A DNA stretch of 64,000 nt, from positions 372,001 through 436,000 of the forward strand of contig WFMF01000040.1 of NCBI GenBank assembly GCA_011033025.1, read 5' to 3'. The notes beneath the pieces are model-generated. The model ran no database searches. It was given only the letters and a program-made list of their open reading frames with translations, and had not been told where the DNA came from. Shown piece after piece: positions 33,521-45,600 of the stretch. This stretch comes from Beroe forskalii. Its lineage: Eukaryota; Ctenophora; Nuda; Beroida; Beroidae. The stretch's first letter is position 1. Every line of letters begins with the position of its first letter. A program made the position numbers and the translations under genes.

Positions 33521-36500
33521 TTATATCGTTATTTCCTGTTCCTTGGCAATACCAACATCAACTTCGTCTTTACCGGATCCAGTACCAATTCCAAACCAAT
33601 TTTGCGCAACATCACGCCATTTTAAGTGTAACCTTCGTTTCAGTGATACAAAAAGGGATGAGTCACTCCGACGACTATCAATGTATGAAACATGGAGTAT
33701 TTCAGCTAGGACAATGATAAAGGACAAGCCAGCACCAATGCCAAGAATCGTGAATAGGCCACGTAGGACGTATATGTCAAATTTATTTTTACTTCCAATG
33801 GATTGCTTTGAGCAGTCCCTTTTCTCATCTTTTAGCCATTTGTTTGTTAATTCAACAAACCAGCCCTCTTCTCTGTATACCAAAAATCGCTTGTTTATGG
33901 CTTCTCTGTAAGGAGACTTCATTTGGGTCCCGAAGCCCCATTGGTTGTAGAATTCATTCATGTAATTCATCACTAAACTGCAATCAGTGTTTACATATGA
34001 TATCAACTCAGCAGAATTACCATCAATGAACACAAACATTCCTTCGTTCACTCTTGCCATCGCTTCCTCAATCAACTCAAACTTCTCTGCTCGTTCTACC
34101 AGATCAATATAATCTCTATCATCACTGCTTTCCATGGAAGATACAAGCGCTACTGAGGACAGAAATCCCCACTTGTACTCATCTTGTGTAAGAAGTGCTT
34201 CAACATTGGGCACCCCGGCATCTGATTGCTCAAGTGTGAGGTAAGCAGTCAGGTTCGCTGTGTACAGGGTGCTGAGGATCATGATGAAGAGCCACCAAAC
34301 AAAGAGGAGAAATCTGCCGGACACCGATCGTGGGAGTGCGTCAGAACCTTGTTGAACCAGACCTGAAAATGATCAGAATTGATATGGTGCAATAAAAGAA
34401 TCATACTTGAATTGGGCAAATGCAATTTATATCTTTATGCATTAGAAAAACAGCATTTAGCTTGCATGCCGGAGGCTGTCACATGTTCCTTAAAAAGCAC
34501 AGCACACAACTTGATAAAAAAGGAAGAAACACCACGGCTATTTTCATACCAGTGCTGGTTAACCACGTTGAGTTGTAGAGGATAGTTCGCACAGGAAGTT
34601 GCTCTCCTCCGCCTCATCCACCAGGCAGTCGTGATGTTTGGTGTCTGTCAGACGAACCCTTCCTTGTCATGTTCCTCCTCAACTCGCAGCTACTGCAGGG
34701 ACACGACTGCATGGCGTGGATTGGTCTGCCATAGACTCCGTAAGGTGAAAGTTTGCCTAAGCAGTTTACCATTGCACCAAATAAGAATGTTAGTGACAAA
34801 ATGAAAATCCAAATCTCCCAGTCAAAGGGCTCCAAGAAAAAATATTTATTAGAAGAACTGGATGAGGTCTTGTATACAAACGCTGCTTGATCTTCGTAAT
34901 ATGCGTCCGTAAACCCAATGACTTCTGCACGTTGTGCACTAATCGTAAGGCCTGAAGCTAGATCTATTTCCTCATTGACTAGTTGGCGAACCAGTCCGTC
35001 CCACGTTCCATCCTCAGAGCGTCCACCCCATGTGTCATCTGGTGGTACTACATGCTCGTACGTGAAGTGCAGGTCTTGTGATAGTCGCTGGAGGATGTCC
35101 ACGGCCCATCCTTCCCAGCATTCAGGTGAAGAAACGTTCGGAAAACTGTAGCTGCAGTGATGTTTTAGAACGTTGTAAACTTCCCTATTAAGTGACCCAA
35201 TCTTTAGGTGGTGCCCTGATAGCGTATCAGCAATTCCTGTCGGAGCCTCGTACATCCCGCCACTAAACTTAATGTCACTTCGGCCACTCCACTCAACTTT
35301 GTTTCCAGCCAAATCTTTCAGTCCTTCACCCTCCTGCCAAGTTCCAACCTTTTCAAAACCATAATTGATATTCTCAAAATTCATTATATCATAAGTTGGC
35401 CGGGAGATGTCGTAATAGAGAACGCTTGTTTCACCTGTAATTTTTTCTCTTATTCGATCACGAAATGCTTTACCATCACCCCACTTAAGACTTTGAGTGC
35501 TACATGAAAGATCGTCTGGCTCTGAGTAGGTTGTTCCAGTAAGTGAATCATGGATTGATCTTAAAGCCTGAGAAAGTGCAACTGTTGAAGCAGTTAAATC
35601 CGAAGGGATCGATGTTGCAGCAGCCTCAAGATAATCACGTTGCATTTCAAGGAACTGACTTGATTCTTCCCCATAATTTGGCTGAGTTCCTAAAAGTCCG
35701 ACGTAGTAGGGGTGATATTTGCCATTTTCTTTGAGCAGGTCTTGTTTCATGGTGGTGGCATCGGTTGTTATCCAAATAAAAGAGTTTTCCAATAGACCTC
35801 TCTTTCGCTTCCCTGAAATTTAAAAGCTAGTTAAAAAATCTGCGTCATAGCTTGACATTCTTGAATACTGGTCAACCTAGATAAGATGGAAGCACAAGCA
35901 AAAAGCTTTCTGCAGAATTTTAATTTTTGCAGAATCGGGGGGGGTTCAGCAGTAAGTGGGAGGACGGCATCACCCTATCTGGTCGAGAATCCCAACCACC
36001 CACCCACCCACCAGATAGCGGCATGCCTGTAACTGGTCAAGCTGAATTGAAAATTAGACCCACCCCTACAAGCTACAGAAATTGTTTCAGGGACCACAAA
36101 TTGGTTTATAAAAAGCGACCCTTTGTTTCATATAATCTTAGTTTCTCACTCTTATCAAATATATAAAGTCACTTAATCTTACGAAGTGATTCCTTTCTAG
36201 GGACACAATCAATTTAATACCCAAAATTGCTACAGATTTTAAAAACACAAGAGAATTTTACCATACAACTGCCTAGATATCTAGATACCTAGAACTATCT
36301 AGACTGCACTTGGTGCAATGGGTAGGTATTGATGTGACCCGCAACATTTTTACGAACTCAAAACTTTTTTTACTAACTAGGTACTAATCAACTTGAAACT
36401 TTGAAGTCTTATCTCCATAGTAACATTTATGTCACGTGAATTCTTCAAACAATTGTGCCAAATCATTGGCATATGTCATCGATATTAGAAATCAGCTGGT

Positions 36501-37833
36501 TGTCATCTTTTGTAGCATGTAATAGTCCATGATGACGTCACACCAATTTAAGGTTAAGATTCCTGATTCATAATTAAATTTACTTAAGAGCGCTAGGAGC
36601 AGCCGAGAAATCCAGTTTCAATATCCAAAATTTCTGAAAATGGGCATTTTTGACAAATTTTTCACAAATTTCGTAACAAATTTAGTGGATTTACTGCATT
36701 TTACCCTAAAATTTATACCATTTACCGTCTGATTATCTGGTTTAGTTGAAGTACCCACCCACCCCCCATGCCCTTAAGTGTGATGCCGTCCATACCCTTA
36801 CCGCCGAACCCCCCGGCAGAATTGATTTTTTCTTGAAAAAAAAACAAAAAATACAAAAAACAAAAATATAAAAAACAAAAATCATGAAAAACAAAAATAC
36901 AAAAAAATACACAGATCATTAAATATTTAAATATAAATATAATCGGAATTGGAGTAAACGGTAAGCCCTATATAATCAGGAAAAGGTGATTTTTTGTTTA
37001 GGTAAATATGATTTTTTTGAAAAGAAACAAAAAAAACAAAAAATATGTCGGCCAGCCCCCTCTCTACAAAGTATAATTTTATGATTCTGCTATCAACAAG
37101 TTAATGTTTACCTACTGAATTCACACATATTTGCTATTTTTATGAAGATTATGATTTAAAGAAAAAGATACCTGAAAATGCGCTTGGCATGTAGAGCATG
37201 GCAGTTCAGCACTACAACTTTAACCAGATCATCTTTAATAGACCCTAGCTCTTCCTCAAATTGGTAGTCACCATCACTAGGATCAAAGTAATGTACATGT
37301 CTGGTGGTGAAATGGTGATCTTTTGACGCTAAATTCTGCAAATTGAGGACACCATTTATTCCGTATTCATCTCCTGAAGCTATCATTGAGAATTCGTACC
37401 ATTTGTATTCCTTGAGGAGATCGAATATAGCTTCACTCTGATACGTATCCGGAGGAACCAGAAATACTGCCCAACTGCTGCGGAATTGCAGCGATGGGTT
37501 TGTTGCCTCGGTAACCAGAAGAGGAATGTCGACCTCCCTGAGGATGTTCTCTTCAACGCCAGCCATTGAGGAGGAGCTAGCAGTTACCACAGCAACAGTT
37601 CCTCCTTCAATGAAGCTGCAAACCGCTTCCTGCACGCTCAGGTAGGTGCTGCTGTGGTACTTGATGTCTACCTCAAGTTGAACACCCCCGAGCGTACCTA
37701 GCGTATACTCGATCACTCTTGTCACTGCGTCATGTCGTCCTCTGTCACTTTCCTCAAGGATTATTCCGACTTTGTAAGAGGCTGCTGGAGCTATGAGGCA
37801 CAAGGGTATCCACAGAGTAGCAAATTGAATCAT
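33521..37833 (-). CDS. Ionotropic glutamate receptor (iGluR) subunit, with two reading problems
   Basis: Ligand-gated cation channel of the plasma membrane. Exons on the minus strand: 37833-37172, 35812-34550 and 34362-33521 (TAA), about 920 codons. Domain order: signal peptide (MIQFATLWIPLCLIAPAASY), amino-terminal domain, S1 with TISAQRAEVIGF carrying the carboxylate-binding Arg, M1 (WEIWIFILSLTFLFGAMV), pore LVQQGSDALPRS with Gln at the Q/R site, M3 STLYTANLTAYLTL (SYTANLAAF-like), S2 with FIDGNSAEL (Asp in place of the usual Glu), M4 and a short tail. Two problems: an in-frame TGA at 34616-34614 in the M1-M2 linker, and a one-base phase conflict at the exon 1/2 junction. Either the gene is newly damaged, a 51-nt intron (34657-34607) removes the stop, or bases are wrong. 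Apart from these, the frame is intact over hundreds of codons. Confidence 0.88.
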
Positions 37834-39050
37834 GCCATTCCTGAATCAAATCATCATTTCAGTTTGAAAAATTTTTGGAAAACATAAAGTTGTATTGACA
37901 CTATCCTGATGTATAGTTGACACTATCCTGATGTATCGCTGACACATGTTTAAAGGATGACTTATACTTAAACCGACAAAACTTTGGCACGAGTGTGACA
38001 GTGGCACAGGCCACAGCGTATCACAGGAAACAGACCCAGTCAGATATTTCATCAATGAAACCGGACAGACGTATTACTGACACTAATCGCTGAGTGACTG
38101 AAACCAGTCTGACTTATCACTGACACTTGTCTGACTTATCACTTACACATGTCTGAACTATCACTGACACCTGTCTGACTTATCACTGAAACCTGTCTGA
38201 CTTATCACTGACACCTGTCTGACTTATCATTGACACCAGTCTGACTTATCACTGACACCTGTCTGACTTATCACTGACACCTGTCTGACTTATCACTGAC
38301 ACATGTCTGACTTATCACTGACACCAGTCTGACTTATCACTGACACCTGTCTGACTTATCACTGGCACCTGTCTGACTTATCACTGACACCTGCCTGACT
38401 TATCACTGACACCTGCCTGACTTATCACTGACACCAGTCTGACTTATCACTGACACCTGTCTGACTTATCACTGACACTTGTCTGACTTATCACTTACAC
38501 ATGTCTGAACTATCACTGACACCTGTCTGACTTATCACTGAAACCTGTCTGACTTATCACTGACACCTGTCTGACTTATCATTGACACCAGTCTGACTTA
38601 TCACTGACACCTGTCTGACTTATCACTGACACCTGTCTGACTTATCACTGACACATGTCTGACTTATCACTGACACCAGTCTGACTTATCACTGACACCT
38701 GTCTGACTTATCACTGGCACCTGTCTGACTTATCACTGACACCTGCCTGACTTATCACTGACACCTGCCTGACTTATCACTGACACCAGTCTGACTTATC
38801 ACTGACACCTGTCTGACTTATCACTGAAACCTGTCTGACTTATCACTGACACCTGTCTGACTTATCATTGACACCAGTCTGACTTATCACTGACACCTGT
38901 CTGACTTATCAGTGACACCTGTCTGACTTATCACTGACACATGTCTGACTTATCACTGACACCTGTCTGACTTATCACTGACACCTGTCTGACTTATCAT
39001 TGACACATGTCTGACTTATCACTGACACCTGTCTGCCTGTGACAGATCAA
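37834..39050. repeat. 22-bp minisatellite array C just upstream of the iGluR start
   Basis: From about 37905 to 39045, some fifty copies of CTGACTTATCACTGACACCT plus GT. A block beginning at TGACACTTGTCTGACTTATC (38121) recurs at 38473, giving a higher-order period of 352 bp (16 units). The array starts about 70 bp 5' of the iGluR ATG (37833, minus strand), so it occupies the expected promoter or 5' UTR region. It differs from array A at a few positions only. Confidence 0.93.
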
Positions 39051-42000
39051 ACTCATCTGACGTAAAACTGATGTTTTACGTCAGATGAGTTATGAAATAT
39101 CAGGCCTGCGCGTAAATTTAAAAAAAACGGCGTGGTCAATATCGATTTGGCACCATCGAGATCAGATGTTATGACCAAGCTAAATAGATTCTACATGGTC
39201 TAAAGGCCTAGTAACAGTCGAGAAATCGCTTTTAGCATGGGTTGCTAACGGATGGAATTTTTTGGACATTAAGTTCTGGACTAAGCAGCCTTTTATCGAC
39301 CACCTTAAGCATCCTTTGGGTGAAATGGGGAAGATTGCCGCAGTTCCGCTGTATATCTGCTGACTCGCTGTATTCCCGTTCCTATGAAAACAAACAAAGA
39401 CCAAAGTATATGTTTCCTTTAGGTTGGAAGCAGAGTAATAGACAAAACTTCAAAGCTAAATAAAACGCCGTCATCCATGTTTCACTTGTGGTGACTAATT
39501 GTGACGACAGACGATTAATGCGTCATTTAAACAATTTATCCGGGAAGAAATTGTGGCTATTCCGCTATTCGTTCAGGATGTTTAATACGTGAACAAATCG
39601 CCAAGAAGTACGATGTATTGGCCTCTGAAGAAAAGTACGCGTCTTTTTCTCACATTCACAATACGTGACTTAGAAAATATGTCAACACGGTTTCTGAATG
39701 AGGGTTGTTAAATACGCTACCAAATATAATATAACGATGGTATCGTTAACATTAGGATTGGCTCTAAGAGTTGAATAATATCAATTCAACTCAATGTATG
39801 CAGCAGATAGAACTTCTATGAAAAGTAAATGGCAGGATCTGTAAAATGCGCGTCTTCACTCCGAGCAGCTATTGTGTCAAGTGTTGGTATATACAAAGTA
39901 TGTTTCTCAACACAAACCCACATTAATCAATTCCTTCATCGATCGATAAACGTAAACACACATGGGTCAAGGGTATACAATGAAACACCTAAGTTTAAAG
40001 CTTTGAAGGTAGTCCTATCGACTTTCGTTGTTTCACCTCTATCCTATAATTAGTATCTATAGACAATATATATCAACAATTAGAAGAGAATAAACTACTA
40101 GTTTATTCTATTCGTATTGTTGATAAATATATTCGCTATTGATACTAATTATCAATATGATAATCAACAATGAATAATCAAATTAAACTTAAATTACGAT
40201 AACTTGGAAATTAATCACATGATATAACGGTCCATGCATAACAAAACATCAACCAGCTTGTATGCAAAGGGCCAAAGACAATTCTAATTAGGCCTAAAGG
40301 ATCGTTCGTTTACATAATCAATCACCTATGACCTAGGGGGGGTCTCAATGATTACATTACCTAATAACTAATACAACTACTGTAAACTTGATAACGAGGG
40401 GGAGGAAGGGGGTTAAAATCTGCCAAAAATTGATTACGTAATATGTTAACGATCCCTAACTAAAGAAGTAACCTGCCTAGGTTATCTTACAATTGTAATT
40501 CTATCAAAAACCCCAAATTATTTTTGTCGACCTTATCATTGATACAGTTATACCTAATTGAAGTCAAATTAGCAAATTGCAGCTTGAAAACTGAAACCTT
40601 TGCATACAGACGATTACTTGTGCCTTGATTTCAATGACATTAGAATAATCAGACTCTTCTTTTTATACTATTTTTTATACTCCAGCTCGTGTTTCAGGTT
40701 TATCACTTTATCAGTAGGGGTAAAGGTATCATACACACAACCCTTCACAAACCAGCATTTCTGCTAACCCTTCCTCAATGCCTTTTTCTTAAACAAAAAG
40801 GCGATTAGGAAAGGGAAATGAATGATAATAAGAAAGGAGCCAGCATCAAAAGGGCAACAATCGAGATGGTAATTGTGACTGTAAAAGTGTAGAGTTTCTC
40901 CTCATGACAAGAGAGAAGCACTTGATGGGTAAGATGTTTTACATATGCATGGCATATGTGACATGCGTGCCACAATCCGAATTAAAGCACATGCATTAGT
41001 GCATTGTCCATGGGTACCGGGATACCGAGTTCATGGCGAACGTAGAGACGAAATGGCTACATCTATTGGGTTGTATTCTGCCTTAATGCTTAGATAGTTC
41101 AATTAAATAATTAAGGGCACAGTTTTGGGGACAGCCAGATTAGGCTAGAATAGGTGGGCTGCCTCTATGTTGCTGGAAAATGGTTAAAGTTCCTCCAAAT
41201 AACCTCAAAGTAAGGTTATGATGACTCTAAAATGATTAGAGTAGAAAGTGTTGTAAAGTAAATGAGTAAATGGTTAAAAGTTATTCAGAATGTGGGTTTT
41301 TGTTGGTTAAAATAGAAACTATCAAATTGAACCACTTTCTGAAAACCTTTTTTGCTGGAAATAGTCTTAGAAATTGAGATAAGCCTTCAGTGTAGTATTT
41401 CACTGAAATTTCCACTTTAAAGGCTATATTGTTGTTGCCATCAATGTGGTTAATACTTAATATAGCTAATAATTTGTTATACTCGAAGTATTGGATTAAA
41501 TGGCCTGAAGAAATTTGGAAATGCCATACATATATTATGGTGATGGAAACTACAAATACGGCTCTATGAATTCTCGATTCGCGATGCGGAAATATCTCCG
41601 TTTCTGCTGTATATCCCGCCCGGTTTGATATTCAAAATGATATTGTGTGCCAAAAATGGCACAAAACTAGCACTGGATGTCGAAACCTTCTTTCTTGGAG
41701 CATGATCATCTCTATCAGTTATGAATACTCAGAATACTGATTACTGGCTTTATTGTGCTTACTGTTTACAGTCAAGCTGTATGTTCAACAGAAGATTTGA
41801 CGACACACGCGGCGCAATTCAATGATTCGATACAATTCCTTGCACACAAATTATGCCATACATGGTCATCCAGTCAATTTCACCCATTTCATGAATAGTG
41901 GTTATACTCCTATACATCGGAGTAATATACAAGAGCGTTCTCTATCGTCCAATAAGTTGTTCTTAACTTGTAGCTGCTAATGTATTTTACAATTGCAGCC

Positions 42001-42457
42001 GTGATCATTTATATTTTATTTTATCTAAAAGTTCATTAACCGTATGTTATAAACTTTCTATTTTTGATTTACTGCGCTCCACATTTGGGCATCTTGTTGA
42101 GGTTTTAGACAGACGATGACTTGGTAACTCAATAGTTACTTCCCCGTGCTGTCGCGTGTCCCTAAAGCCCTAATAACAGCTCCAATTAATCAAACAAATT
42201 GCGTCTCGAGAGCAATTATGCTGCATTCAATCAAGCAATAAGCTATGAATGTTACATTTCTGTCTGGGACTGAAACTGTATATATATTCATAGAATCATA
42301 TTACGTCACTAAGTGCTTTGAGGCAATGGGCAATTATATATTTATATAACAGCACGTTAATATAGAGCCGTGTATTTTACTTTGTGCCTATTCTTCTCGG
42401 CTCAGCTAGCCTACCCCCGAGTTCTCTAGTACTCCAGTATAAATAACCAGAGCTGTG
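39051..42457. other. Intergenic with hairpins and a MITE end; no gene
   Basis: AACTCATCTGACGTAAAAC / GTTTTACGTCAGATGAGTT (about 39053-39092) is a perfect hairpin with a 4-nt loop, directly after array C. At about 40045-40155 an AT-rich inverted repeat centres on ACTAGT (near 40097), with ATAAACTACTAGTTTATTC in the middle. At about 40390-40460 lies a copy of the ATTACGTAATATGTTAACG element end. No exon signals were recognised. Confidence 0.55.
42438..42446 (+). promoter_or_regulatory. Possible TATA box upstream of APMAP
   Basis: GTATAAATAA near 42438-42447, followed by a pyrimidine-rich stretch. It lies about 200 bp upstream of the APMAP ATG at 42644. It is only 20 bp upstream of the small frame at 42458, so a start site 25-30 bp downstream of this box would exclude that frame's first ATG codons. 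Confidence 0.35.
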
Positions 42458-42568
42458 ATGATGGGAATCGCTGAGTACACCGGCTGGTACTATCTCTACC
42501 TCTTTTTACTGATCGCCGTAGCTGTTTTCATGTTTATCCTCATGTTGGCTAGTTTTGCTATGTTTTGA
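42458..42568 (+). CDS. Candidate single-helix micropeptide or upstream ORF
   Basis: ATG ATG start, 36 codons, TGA at 42566-42568. The frame begins MMGIAEYTGWYYLYLFLL, followed by a hydrophobic stretch (IAVAVFMFILMLASFAMF): one predicted transmembrane helix behind an aromatic WYY interface and almost nothing else. It sits 75 bp upstream of the APMAP ATG, so it may be an upstream ORF on the same transcript, an independent micropeptide, or chance. Uniform hydrophobicity with TGG and TAC TAT codons is unusual for random sequence, but there is no homology evidence. Confidence 0.3.
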   Translation: MMGIAEYTGWYYLYLFLLIAVAVFMFILMLASFAMF

Positions 42569-42643
42569 CTGCGCGCGCCACATCACGTGATATCTGCACA
42601 GCTCCCTATCGCCACTGCAGTACTCTCTGACAGTTGACACAAC

Positions 42644-45600
42644 ATGCTCTCCCCGTACCGGATGAGGAACTTCTTCAACAGGAAGAGGAAAACACCCCGC
42701 ACCCAGATGCCCTTCCTCTCCTCGCACTCTCTGGACGATGTCTGGGAGAAAGCCAACAGTGGTTTTCTCCTCTTTGGGGCCTCCTGTTTGTCCTGGTACG
42801 TCGTGTGACACATTGCATGCGTGGCTCAACTTCATGTTGATCGAAAAGTTCTTGCGTCATGTTTATACTAGGATTGCTGCTTGATATGTGACAGATTATT
42901 AAGTCTTTTCAGCTTTTTTAAAGCAATTCAACCAGTCTAATACTAGGAGAGTAACTCAATCGTTGCAACTAATGGCCTTATATAATAATCTTATTCAATG
43001 TTTTGATGACTAATTGAGTCCGCTGGCCACTGCCAGTAATTTTATTTCTAAACCGTTGATCGAAATCTTGCCATCTTTTTGATTTTGTTTGGAATCATAA
43101 AAACCTAGATTTTAAATGCAAGTTTTCAGCGCTATGCTGCTGTTAAAAATTGATCAAGAATGACTCAGACCTCTGATAATTGTTGTCGAATAAGACCTCC
43201 ACAGCCATCGGTTAATAGAAATACAATGGCATGCACGTGGCACTTATCAAATATGCACTTACGAAGTTATTACTATAGTATCTGTAGCTAAAACCCATTA
43301 ACTTTCTAGCTTTGTACTTTTGTATGTCCTGCCGTCCTGGTTGTAATCAAGATGATATAAGTTCTCCAAAAGACTAGGATCTTAGGGTCCATCACTGATC
43401 ACCACATTTATGATAGCATTGCATACTAATGTTCATAACTGGAGGACTACTTGTCTATCGTTGTGAAAGCTACTGTTCCTTTGCATTGTCTTTTGTAATC
43501 ATATTCATTTAGTGTCTTGTTCTCTCCGGTTTTGTGAATAGTTATCGACAATATCATACGTACTCCTAATGATATCTGATAAAATGATAAGATTACCGTG
43601 CGACACTACTAATCTCCAGTGAGTTACAAAGGAAGTGTCATCTCTAACTTCCCGATAATCCAAAGTGACAAAGATAGAACATATGTTATCAGTAACTAGC
43701 AGGCCCGTTGGGCCTGAAAATACACAGCTTTTGGTCAATCTTAAATTTCTCTTAATTCACATTTACCGTTAAAAATATAATCAGCTTAGTTATTTATAAC
43801 AGCTTAGTTACCAAAACCGTTGGACGGTTGGTCAAGTAACCCCCGCTGGTTTGGATGTGATCAGCCCATTTTTGTCTCTTTTCAGGTTCCGTTGTCACAT
43901 CCAAACCCGCGGGGGTTATGACCAACCGTCCAACGGTTTTGGTGACGATATCTTGACAGATGTATGTAGTTTGAACCCATGTTACTTGCCCAAAAGGCAG
44001 TTTGGACCCACGTAACTTGCCCTCACGTAGTCCGAACCCACGTTACTAGCCCACACGCAAGTCTAACCCACATAACTCACCCTGACGAAGTCCAAAACTA
44101 CGTTATTCTAACTTGGAATTACTAGAATTGATATATTTCTTAATTTCTACAAATCGTCCACGTGAACTCACGTGCTGGAATATAGCAACTAGATCTAATT
44201 TCACGTGCATTAGTCGTATTTGAACTCATTTCAACGTAACCAAGTCGAAAATCCCGTGTAAATATCAATTTCTTCAAATCCCTAATTTCTACAAAACGTC
44301 TGTGTGTAATCACGTGCATAAATATGGCAACCAGATCTGATTTCATGTGCATTAGTCGTATTTAAACTCATTTCAACATAATCAAGTCGAAAATCCTGCG
44401 TAAATATCAATTTCTTCAAATCCCCTAATTTCTACAAAACGTCCGCGTGATCTCACGTGCTTCACTAGTCCATCGTATATTTCCCCGTTATTCGGACCCC
44501 CGTTATTTGGACCCCCGTTATTCGGACCCCGGTTATTTGTAACCCCGTTATTCGGACCCCCGTTATTCGGACCCCCGTTATTCGGACCCCCATTATTCGG
44601 ACCCCCGTTATTCGGACCCCCGTTATTCGGACCCCGTTATTCGGACCCCGTTATTCGGACCCCGATATTCGGACCCCCGTTATTCGGAACCCCGTTATTC
44701 GGACCCCGTTATTCGGACCCACATAATCCGATGAAAACTCTATGAGTTGGAGATGTAAAAGTAGCGCAAAATAGCGTTCTATTACAAAATACGCTATTTT
44801 AGTGGTTTTACGCGATTTTGATGACGTCATCACAGCACACAAATAAGCTCAAACCAACTTCCCATATAGCCTATAAGACAATTCCGCCTTAGTACAACAT
44901 ACTTTGACCGGTCTCATCTCAAGATAAGCTGCAGTTCTTGACATATCACTCGTTTAAGTTTTTCTCCTAAAATTTTGAAATTGATTTTCTACCGTACCTT
45001 AGAAAATCGCATATATCTCGATGAAAAATCGAGATAGCCCAATGATCCATATGATTTTCTGAAAGCTCTTTAAATTTCCAACTAACGATTTTTCAAAATT
45101 TTTGAGCTATCGCCTTTCCTTCTTGGTGGTGTGAAAAATGCGCTCAAAAATGGCCTATTTTCGCTAAAAAAGCAATAAAATTTCGCTAAGTTGATGACGT
45201 CATAATGACGTGAAAATGACGTCACCAGAACTTCCCTTATAGCCTATAACACTTTCCTATCTTAGATCAACAAAACCTGACCTCGATCATGGCTGTACCA
45301 TTTCCCGTTCTTGAGATCTCGGCTTTATAAATTGGGTCCCGAATTATCAGCTCTTATTATTATATATTATTAATATTATACACCCTGTGACACTGAAATG
45401 TCTAACTTATACCCCTGGTCAGTTTTTTTTTTATTCCGCGGGGGGTTACCTCCCTGGCCAGGGAGGGAATCAGAGAGAGTTGTCGTGGTAACGCTTGTCT
45501 CGAGAGAAGTGAGTTTTGCCACAATGCGGGGGATTTTATAGGCACCTCAGTCCGTTGTCTTGGTCCTTCGATTTACCGCGTTATACGTGTCCTGATTGGT

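Noticed and set aside
1425-39045. CRISPR-like appearance of the tandem arrays
   Set aside because: Units are contiguous without unique spacers, and the window is animal DNA with introns.
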